The position numbers and the translations under genes were made by a program. A stretch of 64,000 nucleotides of DNA, from positions 2,794,001 through 2,858,000 of the forward strand of contig NZ_CP107841.1 of assembly GCF_036346855.1 (NCBI RefSeq), written 5' to 3'. Below the pieces are notes generated by a model that was given only the letters and a program-made list of their open reading frames with translations, made no database searches and was not told the origin of the DNA. This document shows, in pieces, positions 49,677 through 57,143 of the stretch (within the stretch, counting starts at the first letter, position 1; every line of letters starts with the position of its first letter). Source of the stretch: Streptomyces europaeiscabiei (lineage in GTDB: Bacteria; Actinomycetota; Actinomycetes; Streptomycetales; Streptomycetaceae).

Positions 49677-50300
49677 ATGACCGTCGGACCACCGGGCGTC
49701 GGCACCCGCGACGGGGACCGCGAGGAGAGTGATGCCCGCGTGATCGAGCGGTCCCGGGACGAGCCCGAGCTGTTCGCCGTCCTCTACGACCGGTACGCCG
49801 ACACCGTGCATCGTTACGCGGCACGGCGGCTGGGCCCCGAGGCGGCGGAGGATCTGATGGCGGAGACCTTCGTCACCGCCTTCCAGCGGCGGCACACGTA
49901 CGACCTGGGGCGGGCCGACGCCCGCCCCTGGCTGTTCGGTATCGCCACCAACCTCGTGGGCCGGCACCGCCGGGCCGAGGCGCGCCGGTTCAGGGCGCTC
50001 GCCCGGCTGCCGGCGCCGGTGGAGCACGAGGAGGCGGTCGCGGACCGGGCGGTCGCCAGGGCCGGTGCCACGGGGGTGCGCCGGGAGCTGGCCGCCGCGC
50101 TGGCCGGGCTGTCCGCCCGGCACCGCGACGTGGTGCTGCTGGTGGCCTGGGCCGGCCTCGACTACGAGGAGGCGGCCCGCGCCCTCGACGTGCCCGTCGG
50201 CACGATCAGATCCCGGCTGAACCGGGCTCGCGGCAGATTGCGCGAAGCACTGGGCGGATCCGATCCGACCGCTTTCCGAGAGGCAGACGCCCATGCGTGA
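49677..50300 (+). CDS. ECF-type RNA polymerase sigma factor
   Basis: Extracytoplasmic-function sigma factor of 207 residues. Region 2 reads LFAVLYDRYADTVHRYAARRLG with DLMAETFVTAFQRR and ARPWLFGIATNLVGRHRRAE. Region 4 is LAALAGLSARHRDVVLLVAW with YEEAARALDVPVGTIRSRLNRARGRLR. ATG 49677 follows AAGGAG. The end overlaps the next gene by 8 nt. That gene encodes a CU044_5270-type membrane-anchored protein, a common companion of these sigma factors in actinobacteria, and may serve as its regulator. Confidence 0.92.
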   Translation: MTVGPPGVGTRDGDREESDARVIERSRDEPELFAVLYDRYADTVHRYAARRLGPEAAEDLMAETFVTAFQRRHTYDLGRADARPWLFGIATNLVGRHRRAEARRFRALARLPAPVEHEEAVADRAVARAGATGVRRELAAALAGLSARHRDVVLLVAWAGLDYEEAARALDVPVGTIRSRLNRARGRLREALGGSDPTAFREADAHA

Positions 50301-51372
50301 CATCGACGGACCGAGGGACCTGCGGGACCTACGTGACCTGCGGGACCTCGCCGACTTCGACGCGGGGGCTCCCCCACTGGACGACGAGGCCCGGCGGCGG
50401 GGGCGCGCCCGCCTGCTCGCCACGATCACCGCACCCGGTGCGGACCGGGCGACTCGCAGGGCGATCGGGCCCGATCGCCCGGTCCGCCGTCGCCCGGTCC
50501 TGCGTATCGCCCTGGCCGGTATGGTCGCCGCCGCGGTCACGGCGGGTGCCCTGGTCACCGTGCAGCACGACGACGGCCGGGGGAAGACCGCTGCGCCGCC
50601 GGTGGAGAACGTGCCGCACATGCGGAACGTCAGCGCGCGGACCGTGCTCAACGGGGCGGCCTCGTACGCGCGGAAGAACGACAAGGTGGTCAGTCCCCGG
50701 GACGACCAGTTCATCTACACCAAGGAGATCATCAAGGAGACCGACCGGAAGACGGGGAGGACGAAGACCCACGTCGACGAGATCTGGCGCTCCGTGGACG
50801 GCTCCCAGCGGTCCTGGATCATGGAGATCGGCAAGGGGTGGTGGTCGCCACCGAACGAGGAGAACCAGACCAGCTGGCCACCGAAGGACTGGGGCACGCT
50901 GCGAAAGCTCCCGACCGACCCGGAACAGCTGATCCTCGCGCTCCAGGACGTGGGCTTCGCGCGCGACAGGAAGAACACCTCGCTGGACAGGATCACCGAC
51001 CAGGAGTGGTCGCACATCCACTTCAGCCTCGCCGGGCTGCTCAAACTGGTCCCGGTGATGCCCGAGGGGCTGCGGCCGGCGGCGTACGAGGCGCTCGGGA
51101 TGGTGCCGGGGGTCAAGGCGGTGCCCGGCCAGAAGGACGCCAAGGGACGGGTAGGCGTGGCCATCAGGTACGACGACCCGACCCTACCCAAGGGCGCCGC
51201 AGGGTACGGCAGTTACTTCATCTTCGACCCGGTGACCTACGCCTTCCTCGGCTTCCGTGACGAGCGTTCCTCGGGCGACGGCAAGAACATGAAGACGTAC
51301 ACCCAGCTCTCGTACCTGGACAGTTGGGCCATCGTCGACAAGGTCAAGCAGTATCCGTCGGCCGCGGGCTAG
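50293..51372 (+). CDS. CU044_5270-family membrane-anchored protein
   Basis: Companion of the ECF sigma factor, with no proven activity. The 359 residues open with RDLRDLRDLRDL repeats, then a basic cytosolic stretch, one transmembrane helix at about 73-92 (LRIALAGMVAAAVTAGALVTV) and a long extracytoplasmic domain. Family-like blocks are VLNGAASYARKND, EIWRSVDGSQRSW and PEGLRPAAYEALGMVPGV. The topology would suit an anti-sigma factor, but no zinc HxxxCxxC motif is present. Its TAG stop shares CTAG with the convergent endonuclease gene. Confidence 0.8.
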   Translation: MRDIDGPRDLRDLRDLRDLADFDAGAPPLDDEARRRGRARLLATITAPGADRATRRAIGPDRPVRRRPVLRIALAGMVAAAVTAGALVTVQHDDGRGKTAAPPVENVPHMRNVSARTVLNGAASYARKNDKVVSPRDDQFIYTKEIIKETDRKTGRTKTHVDEIWRSVDGSQRSWIMEIGKGWWSPPNEENQTSWPPKDWGTLRKLPTDPEQLILALQDVGFARDRKNTSLDRITDQEWSHIHFSLAGLLKLVPVMPEGLRPAAYEALGMVPGVKAVPGQKDAKGRVGVAIRYDDPTLPKGAAGYGSYFIFDPVTYAFLGFRDERSSGDGKNMKTYTQLSYLDSWAIVDKVKQYPSAAG

Positions 51373-52118
51373 AGCTCGGCGGGCACTCTGAGGGCGGCCA
51401 GGACCGGAAGATGGTCCGTGGCCGCCCTCAGGTCGTCCTCGGAGATGCCGGGGTGGTCGAGGGGGACGCCGCAGCCGAGGACCTCGATGCCGGGGGTGGC
51501 CAGGATCGCGTCGATGCGCTGGTGGGGGTCGGTGGGCGTGGAGCTGTACTCGCCGCCCCAGGGCGTGGTGGTCCAGCAGTCCTGGAGTTCGCCGGCGAGG
51601 CGACGGAACGTGCGGCCGTCCGGGCGCTCGTTGAGGTCGCCGCCCGCGACCGCGTGTGTCACGCCCAGGCCGGCCAGGTGGTCGAGGAGCAGGCCGCCCT
51701 GCTCGTACCGCTCGTCCTTCTGCAGGGAGAGGTGGCAGGACAGGACGCCGAGACGGGCGCGGCCGAAGCGGACCACTGCCGTGGCGAAGCCGCGTCGGTG
51801 CAGGCCGGGGGTGAGGGGCAGGAGCACGTCGTCGGTGTGCTCGACCGTGGCGCGGAGGTTGCACAGCAGCGCGGGGCCGGAGGCGGTGGCACCGCCGGAG
51901 AGGGTGACCAGGTGGGAGGCCGCGGCGAGCCTGGCGAGTTTCTTGCGCCAGCGGAAGAAGCGGGGGGCTTCCTGGATGAGGACCAGGTCGGGGGCGCAGG
52001 CGGTGATCACTCGGGCGAGGGCGTCCGTGTCGTCCCGCATGGAGCGGATGTTGTAGCTGAGGACGCGGATGGTCGCCGAACCGTCGGGGTTCGTGCGGGA
52101 GTTGGGCAGCGGCGTCAT
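51369..52118 (-). CDS. Endonuclease/exonuclease/phosphatase family protein
   Basis: Metal-dependent phosphodiesterase or nuclease of the DNase I-like fold, 249 residues. Motifs are VLSYNIRSMRDD (Asn), LIQEAPRFF (Glu), LSCHLSLQ, GGDLNERPD (Asp-x-Asn), RIDAILATPG and TDHLPVLAAL (Asp-His). Substrate is unknown; no signal peptide, so it acts inside the cell. ATG 52118 is used and no convincing ribosome-binding site precedes it. Its stop overlaps that of the convergent CU044_5270-type gene by 4 nt, leaving no room for a terminator. Confidence 0.87.
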   Translation of the reverse strand: MTPLPNSRTNPDGSATIRVLSYNIRSMRDDTDALARVITACAPDLVLIQEAPRFFRWRKKLARLAAASHLVTLSGGATASGPALLCNLRATVEHTDDVLLPLTPGLHRRGFATAVVRFGRARLGVLSCHLSLQKDERYEQGGLLLDHLAGLGVTHAVAGGDLNERPDGRTFRRLAGELQDCWTTTPWGGEYSSTPTDPHQRIDAILATPGIEVLGCGVPLDHPGISEDDLRAATDHLPVLAALRVPAEL

Positions 52119-52238
52119 GTGGATCAATCTACGCGGCAGCACTGCGCCGGGAGAGCCGAGGGACCGCGGGTCGTTCGTTCGGCTGACGGCAGGCGGGGGC
52201 CGGTCGCGCCCACGCGGCGGAGCCGCACATCGACAGGG

Positions 52239-52267
52239 CCCCGCGCCCCGAAGAACGGGGCGCGGGG
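52239..52267 (-). terminator. Terminator of glkA
   Basis: CCCCGCGCCCC and GGGGCGCGGGG make an 11-bp perfect stem with a 7-nt loop, 14 nt after the glkA stop. Confidence 0.75.
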
Positions 52268-52281
52268 ATGGCTGTCGGTGT

Positions 52282-53235
52282 CTACATGATCGGGTCGGGT
52301 TCTCTCGCCAGGTCCGCCGCGCCCACCAGGCCCGCCTCGTTGCCCAGTTGGGCGGCGATGACCTCGGCGACGGGGCGCCAGTTGCCGCCCACGAGCCAGC
52401 GCTTGTAGGACTTGCGGATCGGGTCGAGGACCAGTTCGCCCTCGTCCGACAGGCCGCCGCCCACGATGAACGCCGACGGGTCGAAGAGGGAGGCGAGGTC
52501 GGCGAGGCCGGCGCCGGCCCAGCGGGCGAGTTCGCGGTAGGAGTCGACGGCGACGGGGTCGCCCTGGCGGGCGGCCATGGAGATGTGCTTGCCCTCGATG
52601 CCCTCGGGGGTGCCGTCACCGAGGCCGAGGAGAAGGTCCGCGTTCTCGGGGGTGGCGTTGGCGCGCTGCTTGGCGTACCTGACCAGGGCCCGCCCTGACG
52701 CGTACTGCTCCCAGCAGCCCTGCGAACCGCAGCCGCACTGCAGCCCGTCCGGGACCATGCGGATGTGGCCGAACTCGGCGGCGACGCCGTAGTGGCCGCG
52801 GCGCAGCTTGTTGCCGATGATGATGCCCCCGCCGAGGCCGGTGCCGAGGGTGATGCAGATGACGTTGCGGTGGCCCTTGCCGGCACCGAACTTGTACTCG
52901 CCCCACGCGGCGGCGTTGGCGTCGTTCTCCACGACGACCGGCAGGCCGACGCGGGTCTCGACCTTCTCCTTGAGCGGCTCGTTGCGCCAGTCGATGTTGG
53001 GGGCGAAGTAGACCGTCGACCGCTGACGGTTGACGTAACCGGCCGCGCCGATGCCGACACCGACGATCTCGTGTCCGGCTCGCGCGCCCTCGACGGCGGC
53101 GGCGATGGCGTCCACGATCCCCTCGGGCGTGCCCGGGGTCGGCACCTTGTGCGTCGAGAGGATGTTGCCTTCCTCGTCGACCACACCGGCCGCGATCTTG
53201 GTACCGCCGATGTCGACGCCGATGGTGAGTCCCAT
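52282..53235 (-). CDS. glkA: ROK-family glucokinase
   Basis: Phosphorylates glucose and, in Streptomyces coelicolor, GlkA also mediates carbon catabolite repression. The 317 residues start MGLTIGVDIGGTKIAAGVVD (ATP-binding phosphate-1 motif DIGGT). They have ENDANAAAWGE with the catalytic Asp, LGTGLGGGIIIGN, and the ROK zinc motif CGCGSQGCWEQYASG. Length and motifs are those of actinobacterial GlkA. The start ATG 53235 follows GAGGG. The gene is monocistronic by position, with its own terminator. Confidence 0.95.
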   Translation of the reverse strand: MGLTIGVDIGGTKIAAGVVDEEGNILSTHKVPTPGTPEGIVDAIAAAVEGARAGHEIVGVGIGAAGYVNRQRSTVYFAPNIDWRNEPLKEKVETRVGLPVVVENDANAAAWGEYKFGAGKGHRNVICITLGTGLGGGIIIGNKLRRGHYGVAAEFGHIRMVPDGLQCGCGSQGCWEQYASGRALVRYAKQRANATPENADLLLGLGDGTPEGIEGKHISMAARQGDPVAVDSYRELARWAGAGLADLASLFDPSAFIVGGGLSDEGELVLDPIRKSYKRWLVGGNWRPVAEVIAAQLGNEAGLVGAADLAREPDPIM

Positions 53236-53329
53236 GAATCCCTCAGTTTCGGTCGAGCCCCGCTACGGCCAACCGTACCCGAGGCCCTGCGCCGGGACTC
53301 CCGGCGTCCGCCGGGCGGACGGGCCGGTG

Positions 53330-53851
53330 TCAGTCCAGGTCGATGCGTTCTCCGGGGCCCGGGTCGTCGCCCTGGTCGCGGTTTTCCCGGTGGGCGGTGT
53401 CCCGGTTCGTCCAGCGGCGCTCCTGGGCCTCGACGGCGGAGCGGTACGCGGCGAGCAGTTCGCCGCCGGCGGAGGCGAGATGGTCGAAGACGTCCGGGTT
53501 GCGTTCGATGACGGGTTCGACGGCGGCCTTGGCCTGCCGGACGACCTGGCTGACCATCTGCTGGGCCGCGCCCCCGGCGACCGCGCCGAGCAACGGCGAC
53601 TGCAGCCCGGACAGTTTCTCCGCGACGGTGTCGACCAGCTTGCGCAGTTCCTCGGCGGCCGAGCCCGGCGGTGGCCCGTACTTCGCCCGGCGGCGGGCCT
53701 TCTCCGCGACGAGGTCCTCCTCGCACGCGGTCGCCCAGGCGTCGGAGTCGGTCGCGCGCACCCGGTCGGTCGCGCGGGCCTGCTCGGCCGACCGTTCCTC
53801 CTCGGCCGCGTCCTGACGACCGGCGTCGGACGTGGGGCGCTCTTCGCTCAT
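53330..53851 (-). CDS. DUF5304-like hypothetical protein
   Basis: Function unknown. The 173 residues begin with an acidic/Arg-rich disordered region (MSEERPTSDAGRQDAAEEER), then a helical core: WATACEEDLVAEKARRRAKY, AAEELRKLVDTVAEKL, AQQMVSQVVRQAKAAVEPVI and FDHLASAGGELLAAYRSAVE. Proteins like this in Streptomyces are grouped as DUF5304. No membrane segment. ATG 53851 has GGAGC upstream. It lies 57 nt downstream of the ArsA-like gene on the same strand, probably co-transcribed. Confidence 0.65.
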   Translation of the reverse strand: MSEERPTSDAGRQDAAEEERSAEQARATDRVRATDSDAWATACEEDLVAEKARRRAKYGPPPGSAAEELRKLVDTVAEKLSGLQSPLLGAVAGGAAQQMVSQVVRQAKAAVEPVIERNPDVFDHLASAGGELLAAYRSAVEAQERRWTNRDTAHRENRDQGDDPGPGERIDLD

Positions 53852-53908
53852 GGCGGGCTCCTGCCTACGGTTCGTACCTTCGACGTTACCCGAACGGGCG
53901 CACACGGT

Positions 53909-55096
53909 TCACCGTGTCCGGGGCCACAACCGCGGGTCCGGCGCGAAACGGATCCTCAAGCTGCCTTCGCGCAGGGCGGCGCCGTCGACCGTGCAGCGGC
54001 GCAGTGCCGACGGCAGCGGAACGATACGGCGGAACTGCCCCGCCGTGACGACCAACTCGTCGCCGCGCCGGACGAGATCCAGGTCGTCCCGTATCGCCCC
54101 GGGCAGCGGGATGTGCCACACGAGCACGCCCTCGTCGCCGAGGTTGTCGGTGACGGCCCACTCGACGCGGGCGGGAGCGTCACCCGCACCGGGGACGTCG
54201 AGGGCGGCGAGGTCGTCGCCGCCGCGGGGGTCGCGGCCCAGGTGGGCGACGCCGCGTACGGGACGGGCCTCTCGCTCCGAGGAGGCCTCCTGCCATTCCT
54301 CCAACGCCTTGCGCTGTTGGGCGACGAGGCCGGCGAGCCAGGTGTCGTGGACGCCCTCGGGCAGGACGCGGTTGGCGATCAGCATGTCCACGGGGAGGGC
54401 CCGCAGGGCGAGTCCGACGCTCGCGAGGCGCACGAGGTCGGCGCCGGCCGGACCCGGTTCGGCGACCAGTCGCACACTCGTCCCCGGGTCCTCGACGACC
54501 GCCGCGACGGCGGCCAGCTCGACGTCCCACCGGGCGGCCGTCTCGTACAGCCACTCGGCGGGCATCGGCACCCCGGCGAGCCGCCCGAGGACCGGCCGCA
54601 GCGCACGGGCCGCCTGCCGCTCGGCCGGGAGCAGCCGCCGCAGATACCGCCGCAGCTCCTCCGGGAGACCGAGCAGGGCGAGTGCCTGCGGCGCGGGCGG
54701 CAGATCGACGACGAGCAGGTCGTACGCCTCCGACAGCGCGGCGTCGCGCAGCGCCCGCAGCAGGGCGAGTTCCTCTGCGCCGGGCAGGGGGGTGAGTTCC
54801 TCGGCGTCCAGTCGGCCGGCACCGAGCATTCCCAGCACGGACGCGGCCCTCTCCTGGAAGGCGACGAGATCCTCCCGGAACCGCTCCGCCGCGTCGGGCC
54901 GCCACGCGGTCAGGTTCGGGACGACCCGCACGGGTTCCGTCCCGGTCGCCACCCCGAGCACCGCCCCCAGGCTGTCGACGCGGTCCGCGCTCAGCACAAG
55001 GGTCCGCACGCCCTCACGGGCCGCCTCGACGGCCGTGGCCGCCGCGACCGTCGTACGGCCGCTGCCGCCTTGCCCGGTGATCAGGATGGTGCGCAT
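53909..55096 (-). CDS. ArsA-like P-loop ATPase with variant Walker A
   Basis: Anion-transporting ATPase (ArsA/GET3/MinD class) homologue of 395 residues. The deviant Walker A reads LITGQGGSGRTTVAAATAV near 5-23; the usual GKGGVGKT is changed at both Lys positions, the second to Arg. A switch-like segment is YDLLVVDLPPAPQALALLG. The C-terminus VRRGDELVVTAGQFRRIVPLPSALR resembles the Get3/ArsA C-terminal domain. Actual ATP turnover is doubtful. No arsenic genes are nearby. ATG 55096 is used. Confidence 0.8.
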   Translation of the reverse strand: MRTILITGQGGSGRTTVAAATAVEAAREGVRTLVLSADRVDSLGAVLGVATGTEPVRVVPNLTAWRPDAAERFREDLVAFQERAASVLGMLGAGRLDAEELTPLPGAEELALLRALRDAALSEAYDLLVVDLPPAPQALALLGLPEELRRYLRRLLPAERQAARALRPVLGRLAGVPMPAEWLYETAARWDVELAAVAAVVEDPGTSVRLVAEPGPAGADLVRLASVGLALRALPVDMLIANRVLPEGVHDTWLAGLVAQQRKALEEWQEASSEREARPVRGVAHLGRDPRGGDDLAALDVPGAGDAPARVEWAVTDNLGDEGVLVWHIPLPGAIRDDLDLVRRGDELVVTAGQFRRIVPLPSALRRCTVDGAALREGSLRIRFAPDPRLWPRTR

Positions 55097-55508
55097 GAGG
55101 GTGAACGGTAACCCAGCGCCCGGCCCATCAGCGCCGCCCGGCACCCTCCGCCGAGGCCTGGCGGAGGTGGGAGGCGCTCACCGGCGCTGTCGGGGCGCCG
55201 GATGCGCCCACCCGTACCGCCCCAGAGGCACGACTGCCCGCAGGTGAGCAGCCCACGCGCATCCCGTCCCAGGGGCACGGGGAACCGCGCGATCAGCCAT
55301 GACGGACGGCGGCGACGGACGGCTGGAGCCCGCGGACGGACGACACCCACGGACGGACTGCGGCCGCCACATGACGCAGCCCGCCGAGTCATGGGGCGCG
55401 GGCTCACCCGCCCATCGGCCTACAGGTGACTCGGAACCCGCCGCAGCAGGCTCCGGGAGCACCCTCCGCCACCAGGACGGGTCGGACGTTCGGACGGGTG
55501 GGCGGGGC
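55097..55508. other. Non-coding spacer with GACGGAC repeats
   Basis: No gene seen. GACGGAC recurs five times between 55302 and 55362 and a fragment resembling the scattered Streptomyces CCCAGGGGCACGGGGAACCGCGCGA-type repeat lies at about 55268-55293. The promoter of the ArsA-like gene probably lies in its left part. Confidence 0.5.
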
Positions 55509-55949
55509 TCAGGCCCCGGACTCCACGCGCTTCTTCAGCCCCGCCAGCGCCCGGTCGATGATGACCTTCTCCGCCTTGCGCTTGATCATGCCGAGCATCG
55601 GGATCTTGACGTCGACGGTCAGCTGGTACGTCACCTCGGTCACCGAGTCACCGACCGGCTTCAGGATGTAGGAGCCGTCGAGCGACCGCAGCATCTGAGA
55701 CTTGACCAGCGTCCAGGACACCTCGTTCGCCCCGGTCCAGGTGTACGCCAGCGTCTGGTCGTCCTTGATCGCGCCCGCGTCCATGACGAGCCGGACCTGC
55801 TCGGCGCGGCCCTGACCGTCGGTCTCCAGCACCTCCGCCTCCTTCACCTCGCCCGTCCAGTCCGGGTAGCGGGCGAAGTCGGCGATCACTCCCATGACGT
55901 CGGCGGCCGCAGCCTCGATCGTGATGCTCGAACTGGTGAATTCCGCCAT
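55509..55949 (-). CDS. SRPBCC (START-like) family protein
   Basis: Small ligand-binding fold of the polyketide cyclase/START superfamily, 146 residues. It begins MAEFTSSSITIEAAAADVMG and contains FARYPDWTGEVKEAEVLE, SWTLVKSQMLRSLDGSY, VTYQLTVDVKIPMLGMIKRK and AEKVIIDRALAGLKKRVE, as in actinobacterial coenzyme-Q-binding-like proteins. Ligand unknown; neighbouring fadD suggests a lipid. ATG 55949 has GGAGGAG at good spacing. It lies 83 nt downstream of the metallophosphoesterase gene. Confidence 0.85.
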   Translation of the reverse strand: MAEFTSSSITIEAAAADVMGVIADFARYPDWTGEVKEAEVLETDGQGRAEQVRLVMDAGAIKDDQTLAYTWTGANEVSWTLVKSQMLRSLDGSYILKPVGDSVTEVTYQLTVDVKIPMLGMIKRKAEKVIIDRALAGLKKRVESGA

Positions 55950-56032
55950 CGCGGTGGCTCCTCCAGAGACTGTCCGGTGAGGGAGGTGGGTGCGCACGTC
56001 TGTGCAGCGTGAAGGCTACCGCTTACCGGGAC

Positions 56033-56830
56033 TCACCATTCCAGCGCCCACGGCTTCCCGGTCCCCGCGAAGTGGCCCACGTTCACACACTCGGTCGCCC
56101 CGACGCGCATCCGCCGCGCCAACGGCTGGTGGACGTGTCCGAACAACGAGTACCGGGGCCGGGTCTTCCGGATCGCCTCCAGCAGCGCCCGGCTCCCCCG
56201 CTCGAAGCGGCGCGCCACCGTGTCGTACACCAGCTCGGGGATATCCGGCGGGATGTGCGTGCACAGCACGTCCACCTCCCCCACCGCCTCGATCTTCGCC
56301 GCGTACTCCTCGTCGCTGATCTCGTACGGGGTCCGCATGGGGGTGCGGAGTCCGCCGCCCACGAACCCGAAGACCCAGCCTCCGATCTCCACCCGTTCGC
56401 CGTCCAGCACGGTCGTCCCCGGACCCGCGTACTCGGGCCACAGCCTCGGCATATCGACATTGCCGTACGTGGCGTACGTCGGCGCTGGGAAGGCCGCGAA
56501 CATCTCGGCGTACTGCTTGCGGACGGCCTTCTCGATCACGGCGGAGCGCTCCTCCCCCACGCCCGCCCACAGCCGGGCCCCGAGTTCGCGCGCCTCCTCG
56601 AAGCGGCGGGCGGTTCGCAGTTCGACGAGGCGGGTGGCGTTCTCGGCGCCGAAGAGGTCGGGGAAGATGCCGCGGGAGTGGTCGGCGTAGTCGAGGAAGA
56701 GGACCAGGTCACCCAGGCACACCAGGGCGTCGGCGCCCTCACCCGCTCCGGCCAGGTCGCGTGCGTTGCCGTGCACGTCGCTGACCACGTGAATGCGAGT
56801 CCTGCCGTTACCGCCCGATGTGCGTGCCAT
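56033..56830 (-). CDS. Calcineurin-like metallophosphoesterase
   Basis: Dinuclear-metal phosphoesterase of 265 residues. Metal-binding motifs occur in order: VVSDVHGN (D-x-H), LGDLVLFLD (GD), TYGNVDMP (GNVD in place of the usual GNHD), THIPPDIP (H) and FGHVHQP (GHxH). The substitution of His by Val in the third motif weakens the classical proton donor, though many YfcE-like members keep activity without it. Substrate unknown. ATG 56830 is used. It is divergent from fadD. Confidence 0.87.
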   Translation of the reverse strand: MARTSGGNGRTRIHVVSDVHGNARDLAGAGEGADALVCLGDLVLFLDYADHSRGIFPDLFGAENATRLVELRTARRFEEARELGARLWAGVGEERSAVIEKAVRKQYAEMFAAFPAPTYATYGNVDMPRLWPEYAGPGTTVLDGERVEIGGWVFGFVGGGLRTPMRTPYEISDEEYAAKIEAVGEVDVLCTHIPPDIPELVYDTVARRFERGSRALLEAIRKTRPRYSLFGHVHQPLARRMRVGATECVNVGHFAGTGKPWALEW

Positions 56831-56888
56831 GACGATCAAGCGTAGGCGTGTGTGGCATACGTGAACAGAGCCGGTCGGACGTGTGGTT

Positions 56889-56999
56889 ACTGGCCAGTCG
56901 GCAAGTGGGGGGACTATTCTTCCCGGGTAGAACCCCGCACGTGTGACGCGGAGAACATCTCGCCCGACCCCCCTCGCGTAGAGGCCATACCGACGGGTA
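56889..56999. promoter_or_regulatory. Palindromes in the fadD/metallophosphoesterase divergent region
   Basis: ACTGGCCAGT (56889-56898) is a perfect palindrome and TTCTTCCCGGGTAGAA (56917-56932) an almost perfect one. TACCGACGGGTA (56988-56999) has short arms. They occupy the 313-nt divergent region and could bind a fatty-acid-responsive regulator; none has been identified. Confidence 0.4.
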
Positions 57000-57143
57000 A
57001 CGTCCGGGCAGTCCAGTTGTGCTCAGGTTTTCAACCAGTAGGAACCGAAGAACCAAAGGGGACCTGAGCGCTCTCCCGGCCTTGGACCGCACCGTCGCAG
57101 CACACAGAGTCGTGGCGCCGGCGCCCTATGAGGAGCAGCAGTC

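Noticed and set aside
52119..53726. N-terminal extension of the EEP-family gene across the glkA region
   Set aside because: The frame is open but antisense-like and passes through the glkA terminator and gene. The EEP domain starts immediately after ATG 52118.
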